Of a DNA stretch of 64,000 bases, positions 10,274 to 21,455 are shown one piece after another; position 1 is the first letter of the stretch; each line of letters begins with the position of its first letter. The stretch is from Fallopia convolvulus. Taxonomy: Eukaryota > Streptophyta > Magnoliopsida > Caryophyllales > Polygonaceae. Below the pieces are notes generated by a model. That model was given only the letters and a program-made list of their open reading frames with translations. It made no database searches and was not told where the DNA came from. The position numbers and the translations under genes were made by a program. The stretch spans positions 5,587,518-5,651,517 of the forward strand of contig OZ024736.1 in NCBI GenBank assembly GCA_964016875.1, read 5' to 3'.

Positions 10274-11649
10274 TGATATCCGCTTTTTAGGTAGGTTTTT
10301 AGTATCTAGAAAGATTATATTTAGTTATCTTTTGTGCTAGAGTTTTATGTTTTTGAGTCTTTTTGCCTAATTTTTCGTATTTCTTTGAGATTCGGAAGCT
10401 ACGCATCTTTTGTGTCATTTTGTAGGAGTTTTGGAGCTTGGAAGAACAGTTTGGAGCATTGCAAGAGAAGATGGAGATTAAGCGCTCAAGAAAAGTCATC
10501 GTAGATCAACTTTGAGCTTGTAAAGAGATAGAGAATTTCGTTACAAGAACATAGGAAAAAGAATCGAGTCAAACGGAGTTGTAACGAATCTTCTACGCAA
10601 GTTTTACTCAAGCGCGACCCAACCAAAGAACAAGCTCTTAGGCACGACCCTATAAGGGTCGTGCACGACCCCATCAATGTCTAGCTCGACCCATCTAAAT
10701 TACAAAGCTTCAGGACCGACCCTTGGAGGTTCGTGCACGACCCACTTTGGGTCGTGCATGGCGCCGACTCACCTTTATTCTGAGATCTTTTGTGATATAT
10801 TCTATCTTTTATTTTAGGAAGTTGTTGGATCTTGTTTCCTAGGTTAATTAGGACTCCTTTTCCTCTATAAAAGGAGGCTAAACTCTTTATTTTAGGGAGG
10901 GGGGGATTTTTAGTAGAACTTAGTGTGTTTGTTTGGGAGAAGACTTGGAAGACAAGTTAGAGAAAATTGTAAGACTTCTTTTTAGTTTAATTGAATTTTC
11001 GGTTTTATTATATGATGATGTCTTCTTCTTTCTTCTCAATGAGTGAGTAGTCTTCTTAGATTCTAGGGTTGGGTGAAAACCCAACGCGATCATGCATGTC
11101 TAAACTTGAATTCATGACTTGAATGCTTGAAGATCATATCTATCTATCTTGTGCTTAATTCCTTTGCGAAAGTTGAGGCAATATCTTGCAATTAACCTAA
11201 AAGCGAAAGTGTAAAGTTGATTGCTTGATTAGATTTAATAGGATTATTTGCGAAAGTTGATATTCCTAGGTTGAAAGATAGATAGAAAGTTGTTTAATTT
11301 GCGAAAGTTGATTGAATAACTTGAATTGTTTGCGACAGTTGACTTTTCTATGATCTAGATAGAATGATAGTTGTGAATTCTCGTTGAAAACATGTGTGGT
11401 TGTTGTTGTGGTAGCCCTATCCCTAGGATTGCTTTTTATATTTGATTAAGTCTAGTTAATTTACATCGATCTCGACCCACCTAGAGTCGTGCTGGAGCCC
11501 TTGTGTGTTTGTGTCCCTTCGTATTTATTTGCATTTTGTTAGTTTATCAACTAATCTTTGGGCCTAATCTCATTCCCGTGGACGAACTTGACTCCCTGTA
11601 CTCAACGGGGTCTTGATATAAATTTATTTGTTCAAGAAACCCTTCAACA
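10274..11649 (+). repeat. 5' LTR of the Athila-like element A
   Basis: Starts TGATATCCGC, ends CCTTCAACA. Layout: U3 with a cluster of CACGACCC/GGGTCGTG words (10607-10765), TATA box at 10866, a G-rich run just after it, then an R/U5 with at least four CGAAAGT-type motifs (about 11165-11340). The 3' copy differs by scattered substitutions and a longer poly-G run. Confidence 0.85.
10866..10873 (+). promoter_or_regulatory. LTR TATA box
   Basis: TATAAAAG in CCTCTATAAAAGGAGG, repeated at 17010-17017 in the 3' LTR. A likely transcription start lies about 30 bp downstream, near the G-rich run. Confidence 0.6.
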
Positions 11650-11652
11650 AAT

Positions 11653-11670
11653 TGGCACCGTTGTCGGGGA
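11653..11670 (+). other. Primer-binding site, Asp-tRNA type
   Basis: TGGCACCGTTGTCGGGGA three bases after the LTR. The form TGGCGCCGTTGCCGGGGA is the usual one in Athila/Tat elements. Two substitutions here. Confidence 0.75.
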
Positions 11671-11806
11671 GTGAGCAATAGTGCCTAGTTTAGTTGATAT
11701 TTGGGGTTTGGGACTTGCCCTTACCCCTTTGTTTTTATTTAATTTTGTTTTCTTTGTTTTTGTTCGCAGTATATGCCATCTCGTTCTTCCCGGAGAACAA
11801 TGAGCA

Positions 11807-13608
11807 ATGGGCGACACTAAGACTCTTGCTCAACAAATGGAGGAACTCCGCACTCAGATGCAGCGCTTGCAAGCGGACCGAGATACTCAGGCCGCCAATG
11901 GGCAACAATTCCAGGAGCAACTGAACGCTATCCCAAGGAATGCCAAGCAATACATGCACCCAGAATTGAGGGTGCCCGAATCGGCGATAGTGCTCCCGGA
12001 GATCGACCGCACTTTTGAGATTAAATCTCACTTCATATCCTTAATAAAGCGTTCTCAATTTGAGGGGAAACCCACTGAATGCCCAATGGAGCATATTAAG
12101 AACTTTATTGATTTATGCGACACCATTGCTGCTGACAATATCGCACTTGAATATGTTCTCTTGAAGGCTTTTAAGTGGTCTCTTGCAGGAAAAGCTTTGA
12201 GTTGGTTGGAGAGCTTTCCACCAAGATCTATTACAACATGGAAGGCTTTGCATGATCTATTCATGACCAAGTTCTTTCCACCGGCAAAAACGACGGAGCT
12301 TAGGAAGCGCATCACCTCTTACCATCAACTTCCAAATGAGACGCTTGTGGAGACATGGGAACGATTCCAAGAGCTTCTACGCCAATGCCCTACTCATGGG
12401 CAACCTCCCTATGTACTCCAAGAAATCTTCTTTCAAGGCATTAATGCGGCTACCAAGGATCGCATTAACCTTCATACATATTGTGGGTTCATTGAGATGA
12501 CTCCAGATGAGGCATGGACACTATTGAATAAGCTAACCAACTATGATGCCATGTATGGAACTCAACAATCTAAGCCCACAAAGAGGAGGTTGTATGAACC
12601 ACAATCCGAGGTGGTTGATCGGGATGTGAAGGTCCAATTCATGCAAGATGAAATCAATCGTCTGACAAAGTAAGTAAGCTACTTTAAATCTTCTTCATCT
12701 TGTCAAGAATGCGGGTCTTCCGCCCATACTACGTCCAATTGCACTAACTTGCAGCAAGTGAGAGCCGTTGAGGCCTATGAGGCGAACTACATGAGAGGTT
12801 CCTATGGAACCAAAATAATTATGCAGGGAGGAACAATGCTCAACCATCTTGGGGCAATTCCAATTATGACCAATACAGGCAACCCCAACAAGAGCAACGT
12901 CCCCCTCCCTACTATCCTCCGGGTTATCAAGAGCCACCATCATGGGTGCAAGGGCTGCAAGAAGGAATCAATGGCATCCATACCGGGATCAATGAAGTCC
13001 GAGCCGAGCTTACTACGCAAATGAAAGGAGTTCATGCAAGGTTTGGTGAATTTGAATCATGGAGAAAGCATGTCGATTCCCAACTTGGCCAGCTAGCGAC
13101 TCAAATCCCGGGACCTCATGGACAACTCCCGGGCCGCCCTGAGGAGAATCCTAGAGGCCGAGCAAGCAATGGTGAAATCCGAGCCATGCACTTAAGGAGT
13201 GGCAAAGCTTTGCCCGAGCCAACCAAGCAAAAAGAGAAGGAACAAGCCTCAGGCACGACCCCTTTAGGGTCGTGCAAGACCCCATTTGGGTCGTGCAAGA
13301 CCCCCTTAGGGTCGCGCACGACCCCCTCAAGGGTCGTTCCTGAGGAAGCTATTAACGAGGAAGAAGAGGCGATCGACCCTCCAAGCGTCGAGCTCGACCA
13401 CCCTTCGCCAGGTAAGTCTTCTAACCCTTCTCCTTCCATTCACTCTCCATCTAAAGTCCTTCCTTTCCCTTCTAAGAAACCCAAAGACTCCATAGAAGGT
13501 AAGTTCAAGCGCTTTGTTAAGTTGCTTCAAGGTTTAAATCTTTCCATTCCTTTCGCCGAGGCTTTGAATGAAATGCCTGCTTATACTAAATTCTTGAAGG
13601 AGATTTAA
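11807..13608 (+). pseudogene. Athila-type gag with in-frame stop and frameshift
   Basis: The first open piece (11807-12673, 288 residues) starts MGDTKTLAQQMEELRTQMQR, a coiled coil, and holds the Retrotrans_gag domain (about residues 100-210) with ALSWLESFPPRSITTWKAL and the ETLVETWERFQELLRQCP helix. A TAA at 12671 ends it; in the same frame just after it is a CX2CX4HX4C zinc knuckle (CQECGSSAHTTSNC, 12701-12742). A frameshift near 12.8 kb then moves the frame to the second piece (12946-13608), which has MHLRSGK, a Pro-rich linker and the C-terminal IPFAEALNEMPAYTKFLKEI motif. Part of the linker is built from repeated ACGACCC/GGGTCGT words (13254-13340). Gag would package the RNA. Confidence 0.8.
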
Positions 13609-13619
13609 TCTCGGAAGCG

Positions 13620-14135
13620 ATCAATCTCAGAGTTGCATAATAAGTCTGATCCATAAAGCTTCCTGAAAAGCTAGGCGATCCCGGTAAGTTTGCTATTACA
13701 ATTGGTATTGGAGCTTACCGTTTCAAAGCTTTATGTGATCTAGGTGCTAGTGCAAGCTTGCTTCCACTTTCAATTTGGTCCAAGACCAACATGGGATCAC
13801 TGGAGCCTATTGATATGAATCTCTACATGGCTGATGGATCTCGTGTAAAAGCAACTGGAGTCGTGGACGATGTCCCTATCCAAGTTGGAAAATTCTTTAT
13901 CCCAAACGACTTCATTGTGCTAGATATGTCAGAAGACCCTGTGGTGCCAATCATTCTTGGAAGATCATTCTTAGCCACCGCAGGAGCAAGAGTTGATGTA
14001 AAGAAGGGACTCCTCACATTTGACATTGGGGAGGAGAGGGTTGAGTTTCGCTTCAATCCCATTGTAAACGAAGTTGGTAGTTGCCATATTGACGAGCCTA
14101 CCGACCCCCATGGGTTGGTAAGGCCCCTTATTTGA
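13620..14135 (+). pseudogene. Athila-type aspartic protease
   Basis: The stretch upstream of 13758 reads, in frame, KFAITIGIGAYRFKALCDLG; the active-site motif is D-L-G-A-S, where Athila proteases often have L in place of the S/T of classical enzymes. The domain continues VVDDVPIQVGKFFIPNDFIV and ILGRSFLATAGARVDV, the flap and the conserved ILGR motif, up to a stop at 14133. A stop separates it from the end of gag at 13608. It would cut the gag polyprotein. No pol follows. Confidence 0.75.
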
Positions 14136-14540
14136 AGGAAAACAAGGTGGGAGATGGATCAAAGCACAACATCGAGCCACTTCCAAATCCAGTAGGGTCG
14201 TTAACGACCCCCTACACCTCGGTAAGAAGCCACTTCTCGGATGATCCAGGTGAGTTTTCTTGTTCTTATCCAATCAATTCTGATCAAGATCCTTTCCCCT
14301 ATTCTCGTTCTATATTAGATCCTACTGTTAGTCATATGAAAGAGTCGAAGCCTCCTTGGTTTTCGGATTTTTCTAACCCTAATGTAGGACTTCCAAGCAT
14401 ACTTGTGGATGATAGAGGACCGAATGTCCTAGAGAGAAGCTTTGAAGCTTTTCCATCTAAGTATGGGGTTTCCCAAGATCCCAACACAGCTGGATGGAGG
14501 CCGCCCTGATCAGCCAAGATAAGTCGTCAAGCTAACGACG
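14136..14540 (+). pseudogene. Post-protease open stretch, no recognised domain
   Basis: An open frame of 125 residues (14132-14509), Pro/Ser-rich, beginning after the protease stop in another frame. It holds a word pair GGGTCGTTAACGACCC (14201-14216). It may be the former protease-RT linker. I recognise no RT motif. It ends shortly before the conserved block at 14530. Confidence 0.35.
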
Positions 14541-14570
14541 TTAAAAATAGCGCTTACGGGAGGCAACCCG
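14525..14570 (+). other. Conserved post-gag block (GGGAGGCAACCC)
   Basis: CAAGCTAACGACGTTAAA followed by GCTTACGGGAGGCAACCC. A closely similar block stands at 32296-32340 on the minus strand in the other Athila-like element, also between the end of the coding region and the 3' non-coding region. Conservation between otherwise diverged non-coding DNA suggests a cis function. Confidence 0.6.
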
Positions 14571-16381
14571 GTCTTTAGATTAGATTTTTATTATGTTTTT
14601 GTTTTTAATTTTTAGATTACATTTTTCTAACCTTCCTTAGACTAGGATAGAATACTTCTGTTTGGAATAGAGTTTTGTGGGATTTTTGCAGGGTCCTAAG
14701 TTTCAAAAACGGGCTCAAAAAGACGAGAAAAGATGACTTTACATGCGGTGCAACTTTGGGTATTTGTTCCACCTCCTCTCCAAGCTTCCAAGAGTTCTTT
14801 GTGAGTTTTCTTCTTCTTTTCTCTTTACTTTTTCATATCATTTTCATGCATGAGGACATTGCATGATTTAAGTATGGGGTAGGGGAAGAAGAAATCTCAC
14901 ATGTTGTACATAATTGAGTTTTTTTTTGTGTTGGATTTGTTTGCTTGTTTGTTAATTGTTTTGTTAAGAAAAAAAAACTTTGAAAAATAAAAAAAAAATT
15001 GAAAAATGTCGAAAAATCAAAAAAAAAATTCACTTTTGATTGTTTTAGGATAGAAGAATGCTCCATCTTAGATGTCCTATGATGAGAATTAATTTTCATG
15101 CTTATCATATAATTCCTTTGGCATATTTGGATAGTATAGCCTATGTTTTGAGAAATTGCTTTTGATTGTGAAAATTGACTTGTGATGAAATTGAGCATAT
15201 GTGTCTTAAGTAGAAGTAGTTGCAATCCAACAAAAAATTTACCTAGTGAGGAATTTTGGCCTTAAAGGGAGAACATCAAAAACCCCTTCTCTTTTTCTTG
15301 TGTGATTTGCTCTCTTTATGCCTATAAATCTCTTGTCATAGATATGATTATCTATTTCTTGAAGCCGCTATGAGATCGTTCATGCATGTTAATTATGATT
15401 AAGAACTTATTTTTCATAAGCCACTTTTTATCCTCTCTTTTACCTACCTTTACATTATCCTCTTTTTGAAGCCAAGTTGAGCCTTTAGCCTTTTATTTTT
15501 AGCTCCACAAAATTATTCCCTAGCCGAGATAAGCTTGACCCTATCTGAGGATTAGGACTTAGTGTTGGTTTGTGATAATTTTGTTGAGTGAGATTGCTTG
15601 GTTCAAATGTGGGGTAATTATGGGTTGGGAAAAGTTAAAAAAAAATCTTGCAGTTTGTTATGTAAAAGGAGTTTGGTTCCCTGAATGCACTTGCAAAGAA
15701 AGAAAGGAAATAAATCGGTACCGATCTCCCATAAAAAAAATGAAGATCATAAGGGAGTTAGAAAAAAAAAGAAAGAGCAAAGTAAAGAGTTGAAAGTGAA
15801 AAGTGTGCATGAGCCAAATTTCCTTACTAATTGTAATCAAGATTAAGTTGGGATATCAAAGGGGTTGAAAAGAAGTGAATTTGAGCATAATGTTGAGAGA
15901 GTTTGGTATATGTTCTTTTATGAGAGTTTTGGCAATGTGTGAGTTTTTAGGAGTCTTTGATTCCCGGATATTATTAGCACCACATGGCCAAATATTTTCC
16001 ACGCCTATTTGTCATTACCAAGCCCCATTACAACCCGGTCGAATGGAGTCTTCTATGAAGATTTCATTGAGCCTAAGTTCTTATGATGATTGATGTGTTT
16101 TGACTTCTCTAGTTAGAGAGATTGGTGATACAAGTTTCAATGATAAAGTTGATGTTGCATAAAGCTTGAGATGAGAGTTGATATTAATAGCCTAAACACA
16201 TGAGAGATGAGTGAAACACATTAAAATCCCTTGTGAGGTTGGATTGTGATTGCCTATGCTTGAGACTTATACATATGTGATGACGTTAAAATTACTTGTC
16301 TACTTTTTCACTTATGTTTAAAATGTTTTGACAAGGGCTATGCTTGAAGATTGTGTTATTGGTCTTGATTTTGCATGATTA
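14571..16381 (+). other. 3' non-coding region of element A
   Basis: About 1.8 kb, rich in A/T homopolymers (for example the A-runs near 14970-15030). A first polypurine-like tract, TTAAGTATGGGGTAGGGG, lies at 14868-14885, preceded by GAGGACA. Small open frames here look fortuitous. No gene recognised. Confidence 0.5.
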
Positions 16382-16418
16382 TTGCTTGAGGACAAGCAAC
16401 TCTAAGTACGGGGTATTT
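16382..16418 (+). other. Hairpin and polypurine tract before 3' LTR
   Basis: TTGCTTG AGGA CAAGCAA (16382-16399) is a perfect 7-bp stem with a 4-nt loop, then TCTAAGTACGGGGTATTT up to the LTR start at 16419. The tract would prime plus-strand DNA. The same hairpin occurs in the element at 30857-30874. Confidence 0.65.
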
Positions 16419-17789
16419 TGATATCCGCTTTTTAGGTAGGTTTTTAGTATCTAGATAGATTAGATTTAGTTAGCTTTTGTTCTAGGGTTTTATGTTTTTG
16501 AGTCTTTTTGCCTTAGTTTTCGTATTTCCTTGAGATTCGGAAGCTACGCATCTTTTGTTTCATTTTGTAGGAGTTTTGGAGCTTGGAAGAAGAGTTTGGA
16601 GCATTGCAAGAGAAGATGGAGATTAAGCGCTCAAGAAAGTCATCAAAGATCAAATTTGAGCTTGTAAAGAGATATAGAATTTCGTTACAAGAACATAGGA
16701 AAAAGAATCGAGTCAAACGGAGTTGTAACGAATCTTCTACGCAAGTTTTACTCAAGCGCGACCCAACCAAAGAACAAGCTCTCAGGCACGACCCTATAAG
16801 GGTCGTGCACGACCCCATCAAGGTCTAGCTCGACCCATCTAAATTACAAATCTTCAGGACCGAACCTTGGAGGTTCGTGCACGACCCACTTTGGGTCGTG
16901 CATGGAGCCGACTCACCTTTATTCCGAGATCTTTTGTGATATATTCTATCTTATATTTTAGGAAGTTGTTGGATCTTGTTTCCTAGGTTAATTAGGACTC
17001 CTTTTCCTCTATAAAAGGAGGTTAAACTCTTTGTTTTAGGGGGGGGGGGGGGTTAGTAGAACTTAGTGTGTTTGTTTGGGAGAAGACTTGGAAGACAAGT
17101 TGGAGAAAATTGTAAGACTTCTTTTTAGTTTAATTGAATTTTCGGTTTTATTATATGATGATTTCTTCTTCTTTCTTCTCAATGAGTGAGTAGTCTTCTT
17201 AAATTCTGTTGGGTGAAAACCCAACGCGATCATGCATGTCTAAACTTGAATTCATGACTTGAATGCTTGAAGATCATATCTATCTATCTTGTGCTTAATT
17301 CTTTTGCGAAAGTTGAGGCAATATCTTGCAATTAACCTAAAAGCGAAAGTGTAAAGTTGATTGCTTGATTAGATTTAATAGGATTATTTGCGAAAGTTGA
17401 TATTCCTAGGTTGAAAGATAGATAGAAAGTTGTTTAATTTGTGACAGTTGATTGAATAACTTGAATTGTTTGCGACAATTGACTTTTCTATGATCTAGAT
17501 AGCATGATAGTTGTGAATTCTCGTTGAAAGCATGTGTGGTTGTTGTTGTGGTAGCCCTAGCCCTAGGATTGCTTTTTATATTTGATTAAGTCTAGTTAAT
17601 TTGCATCGATCTCGACCCACCAAAATTCGTGCTCGAGCCCTTGTGTGTTTGTGTCCCTTCGTATTTATTTGCATTTTCTTAGTTTATCAACTAATCTTTG
17701 GTCCTAATCTCATTCCCGTGGACGAACCTGACTCCCTGTACTCAGCGGGGTCTTGATATAAATTTATTTGTTCAAGAAACCCTTCAACA
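16419..17789 (+). repeat. 3' LTR of the Athila-like element A
   Basis: Near copy of 10274-11649 with the same word cluster (about 16755-16905), TATA box (17010-17017) and CGAAAGT motifs. A G-run of about 14 at 17039 is longer than in the 5' LTR, a typical replication-slippage site. Ends TTCAACA, followed by TSD CTGGA. Confidence 0.85.
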
Positions 17790-17794
17790 CTGGA

Positions 17795-17850
17795 TAGTAA
17801 GTTTGAGGTCACTAGCTTGTACCATCTTCGAGGAAAATCGGGGGGTTACA
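17795..17850 (+). repeat. 3' LTR of Tekay-like element, terminal segment
   Basis: The last 56 bp of the split LTR, ending GGGGGGTTACA, which mirrors the TGTAATAACCC start. It is followed by the CAAAG flank and by host RNase H. Confidence 0.6.
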
Positions 17851-18226
17851 CAAAGTGCTCAAAGTCTCATAGCATACTCTTAGCCTTAGCTAGATAATCT
17901 AGCATTCGAGGTGACTTGACCTCGTATTTCACCTAAACTGAATTGACTATCAATTGAAAGTCTGATAGGACAAGCAAGTTGACAACTTCCAAATTTAATG
18001 TTGTCTCTAGACCCACAATCAACACCTCATATTTTGCTTTGTTGGTGGTGGTTTCGTACATGGAATGGACGGCCAATTGAAGGAATTCTCCTGTAGGTGA
18101 TGTTAGAACTATTCGCTCTCCAGATCCTAAGTGTTGTTAGCCACATCCACCTCCAACATTCACTTGTGATTATCCTTGGCCGGGGCATGCTTCATAATTA
18201 GGGTCGAATCATCGCTTTTGGAGAAT
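17851..18226 (-). pseudogene. RNase H of the Tat-like host, C-terminal half
   Basis: Minus-strand translation reads YETTTNKAKYEVLIVGLE (family pattern TNNEAEYEALI), then LLVLSDFQLIVNSV with the catalytic Asp in SDFQL, and SPRMLDYLAKAKSML. It continues across the 3198-17850 insertion into NKAANALATL at 3.15 kb. Upstream the domain resumes at 19485 beyond the solo LTR. One or two stops are present. Confidence 0.7.
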
Positions 18227-19489
18227 TGTTGATAGGGTTTTACTTAACAACAAATAAATTTGTAGTCAAGACCCCGCCGAGTACAGGGGAGTCCGGTTCA
18301 TCCACGGGAGATAGTCAGTATCAAGTTTTGTAACTTATCACGCAAGCAATCAAACAAAGCAGGGGTTTTTAACACGAGAAAGAGGAATTCTAAGGTACAG
18401 GTATCACCACAACAACAATTATGCATGCCAATGCTAATGAAACATAAAGATCATACTTTTATCACATAAAGGTGTCAACTTTCGTCAACCTAAGCAAGTA
18501 AATCAACTAACTTTTGTTCAATTAGTAAACTTACTATTTAATCTCTTCTACCCCCACTAGGATAGATCCGCTTTCGCTTCAAAATCCTAAATTGACTATT
18601 TTGATTCAAGGTTTCCGCTTTCACTTCAACTACGAATGAGAAATTCCCTTCAACTTTCGTTTCAAGGATTAAGAACAAGAGAATAGATTAATGCAATAAA
18701 AGCAATCAAGACATGATCACAAACAAGCATACAACCATTGTTGGGTTTAACCCCAACCTTAGAGAGAGAAGACTACTCACAAATCATAGAAAAAAACATA
18801 CAAACTGAATTAAAAAGAAAGCTTACAACTTTGAATCCAAACAAACTTGTCTTCCAAGCTATATCCACAAACACGCCCCTCTCACTTCCATCTTCAATCG
18901 TGTGTCTAACAAGAGCTAGAGAAGGGTATTTATAGAGAAATTAATCTACCTAAGATCTATCTCTAAGGAAATAAATCTTATAATAAGATATATTCATTCT
19001 ATCTATCTAAGGACATAAAAGGAAATAGGATAAAAGTTCAATTAAATGCGCCGAATCGGTCTTCGCTACACCTCGGTACCGACCTGAGAGCCTCAGTACC
19101 GACCCTGTTCAGCACTACAAAAAGGCTTGAGTAAAACTTGCGTAGCAGATTCATTACAACTCCGTTTGACTCGATTCTCTTTCCTATGTTCTTGTAACGA
19201 ATTTCTCTACATCGTTACAAGCTCAAACTTTATCTTGAATGACTTTATAAACTTCATTCCTTGAGCTTTTCCTTAAGCCTTTCTCCTCGGTTTTGCTCTT
19301 TTCCTCAAAAGTGCTCCAACTAGCTTCTAAAAACCTATAAAACACCACCAAAGCTTATGTAGACTCCATATCTTAAGAAAATATTAAAATCTACAAAAAC
19401 GACTAAAAAAAACACAAAACTAAAGAAAAGGACTCAAACACACAAAAACACACCCTAAGAACATGAATAAAAAGGTGGACATCAAGAAT
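18222..19489 (-). mobile_element. Solo LTR B (Athila-like) with TSD AGAAT
   Basis: LTR 18227-19484 (1258 bp), flanked by AGAAT at 18222-18226 and 19485-19489. On the minus strand it starts TGATGTCCACC and ends CCTATCAACA. It is related to LTR A (same GTTTTTGAGTC-like beginning, same ending block AAATTTATTTGTT, same CGAAAGT motif series) but carries a different word, GGTACCGACC (19060-19110), upstream of its TATA box (18927-18934). It arose by recombination between the two LTRs of a full element inserted in the Tat-like RNase H. Confidence 0.85.
18927..18934 (-). promoter_or_regulatory. TATA box of solo LTR B
   Basis: TATAAATA on the minus strand, about 120 bp downstream of the GGTACCGACC word cluster. 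Same relative arrangement as in LTR A. Confidence 0.5.
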
Positions 19490-19760
19490 TCTGCTAAGAA
19501 ATCCACTTTAAAGTAGTGCGGGATACGTACTCGATGTTGTATTGCCCCGGCTCTACTGCCCACTTGAAAACACTCCCTAAATGGTCCGAGCATGCAAGTA
19601 AAGCTCGTAAGGGATAAACCGTTACCACATGGATTCAATGTTCCTGGAAATAGTGGTTAAACTCTCGGGCTGCGGTGATAAAGGCTAATAGAAGTTGCTC
19701 CGTTGGTGTATATCTCTTCTCGCATCTAAGAGATTATTGCTGGTATAATACACCGAGCAT
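19485..19760 (-). pseudogene. RNase H of the Tat-like host, N-terminal half
   Basis: Reads EKRYTPTEQLLLAFITAARE, the hallmark start of the Tat/Ogre RNase H region, then YPLRALLACSDHLGSVFKWA and QYNIEYVSRTTLK, with a stop after QEH and another near the solo LTR junction. The TTG/AAG spacing and motif series are those of the Tat group rather than chromoviruses. Confidence 0.7.
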
Positions 19761-20640
19761 TGAGTCCCTCCCTACTTTTTTATCAAGACAACGCTAACCG
19801 CAGAAGGTGACATAGCTAAGTAAAGCTCCAAGGAGTCACCGTTTTTTAGTATCGTCAGCACAGACGGAGACTGCAAATAAGCCTTTAACCTATTCAAGTC
19901 CTAGTCACAACTGTTATCCCAACTGGAAGCCTGATTCTTCTTGAGCATCCTAAAAAACACTTGAAATTTATCAGACGACCGACAAATAAATCAATTTAAG
20001 ACAACTTCCATTCTAGTCAGTCTTTGAACTTCCTTGATTGTCCTCAGACTTTTGATAGAGTTTTGGTCTCAGATTTGATCTGGACTGGCTTCGATTCCTC
20101 GGAAAGTAATGAGCTGGCCTAAAAACTCTCTCGAGCCTACATCAAAGGTGCATTTTGTCGCATTCAATCTCAATTTCGATTGCCTAAGGATGTCGAAAAT
20201 GTCTTACAAGTCCTTCAAATGAGATGCGGCCATTTTTCTCTTGACCACCATATCATCGATATATACCTCCATGCTTTTTTCCTACCAACATGTTGAATAT
20301 CTTGGTAACCATCCTTTATGACGTTGCCCCAACATTCTTTTCCTTATCTGCTTCATGCATCGGAATTTCATGGTATCCTCTATACGCATCTAGGAAACAT
20401 AGGTGCTCATGCCTTGTAGTGGTATCCACTAATTGGTCGATTTTTGGTAGAGGAAACATGTCTTTCGGGCAGGCTTTGTTTAGATTGATAAAGTACATAT
20501 AGACTCTCTAATCGCCCGTCTTCTTTTTAACGACGACAATATTAGCAAGCCATGTCGGGTACCAAACTTCTTTTACTACGTCAGCCGCCACCAGATTTTT
20601 CAATTATGTAGTTATCACTTCTACGTGTTGGAGAGAAGAC
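19761..20640 (-). pseudogene. Reverse transcriptase of the Tat-like host
   Basis: The piece 20498-20316 reads DLNKACPKD-type sequence: FINLNKACPKDMFPLPKIDQ, then HLCFLDAYRGYHEIPMHEAD, the fingers-to-palm region. Downstream, about 20275-20225, the minus strand encodes a degraded YIDDMVVK active-site region, followed by SHLKDL. Further thumb motifs (around 20160-20090) are present as FGLAQCSE-like traces. Several stops and frame breaks; not functional. Confidence 0.7.
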
Positions 20641-20699
20641 CTTCTAGTCCTTTGAACTATAGGTTTTGCATCCGAAGAGACGTTCAACAGATGAAAAGC

Positions 20700-21140
20700 T
20701 AATTCTAGGTCAATCTCAGCATCTCCTAGGGACCCCAAGCGAAAAATCCGTGATTTGCATGTAGTAAATTGGTAAGAGCGGAAAGTTCTTCCTTTTCAAG
20801 ATTGGCTCCGACGTAAAACACCTTTTCCGGCTCATTCACTCCAACCGGAACTTCTTGTAATTGATCAACGAATTTTTCTTGAGGTTTGGTCCGATCCTGC
20901 TTAAGTCCTTGGGTACCTCTTGATGCGCTTTCAAGCCTCGAGAAGGCTTGACATAACTGTCTGGGTAATCGATAATCAACCCCGGCCAACCATCTTCACC
21001 TTGCCTTAACCCTGGGTTATCTATTTGGACCACGTTGCGCCGATCTAAGTTAGACTCGCGTTTTGGCGTACGATCATGCATAGGGTCGTTCACTTGATCA
21101 TGTGCACGGTTAAGTCCGTGTTTGAGACCATGCACGATCG
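20700..21140 (-). pseudogene. Pre-RT region of the Tat-like pol
   Basis: The 20989-20726 piece contains VPVGVNEPEKVFYVGANLEK and EELSALTNLLHANHGFFAWG, the conserved stretch just before RT in Tat/Athila pol (VGA..L....L..LL....DFFAWG). A longer charged piece (21135-20836) overlaps it in another frame. The same region of a related element occurs on the plus strand at about 36.25 kb. Confidence 0.65.
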
Positions 21141-21455
21141 TGCAATCTTGACTTAGTAAATGTCCAACCTCATGAACATGGTCTCACATGTCGTGCGGTT
21201 CACACCAAATTCGTGTTCGTCCACAAAAGGGTGTTTTTGTTTATGTGCACGACTGAGCCTTGGTGCACGACTTGCCTATAGCCGAATCCCCATGCGGGAT
21301 TCATCGGTCTTACATTTGATCGTGCGCCTCACTCGGATCTTCCACCGGATCATGTGAATAGGATCGTTTTTTTATCACCATGTGACCTCTTGTAGCAGCT
21401 CACACGATCCATGGTGCCCGTGTAGCTCGAACATTCTAGCGAACTCGCTCGTGGT
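21141..21455 (-). other. Degenerate spacer with CACGA/GATCGTGC words
   Basis: No coding sequence recognised. About a dozen copies of short words such as TGCACGA, GATCGTG and CGTGC occur between 21060 and 21412, including the palindrome GCACGATCGTGC (about 21133). Probably the protease-RT spacer of the Tat-like host. Confidence 0.4.

Larger units (their letters stand above)
10274..17789 (+). mobile_element. Athila-like non-autonomous Ty3/gypsy element (gag-protease only)
   Basis: Full-length, 7516 bp: 5' LTR 10274-11649, Asp-type primer-binding site, gag, protease, about 2.2 kb of non-coding DNA, polypurine tract, 3' LTR 16419-17789. The TSD CTGGA is perfect (10269-10273, 17790-17794). There is no RT, RNase H or integrase, and the interior is only 4.8 kb against over 8 kb in autonomous Athila elements. 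The two LTRs are very similar, so this is one of the younger insertions here. It sits inside the Tekay-like LTR. Confidence 0.85.
3198..17850 (+). mobile_element. Tekay-like Ty3/gypsy element with deleted interior, hosting two nested elements
   Basis: The ends are TGTAATAACCCTC (3198) and GGGGGGTTACA (17850), the terminal form typical of this clade's LTRs. Flanks are CGAAG (3193-3197) and CAAAG (17851-17855), a 5-bp TSD with one transition. Only the first roughly 40 bp of the 5' LTR remain. They join directly to the last bases of pol and the polypurine tract, followed by a complete 3' LTR that starts at 3299. The LTR is interrupted at 4200 and 10273. Removing the two nested elements leaves an LTR of about 2.7 kb, long but within the range for the clade. 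The clade call is by terminal pattern and the FFKG-like pol end. Confidence 0.65.
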
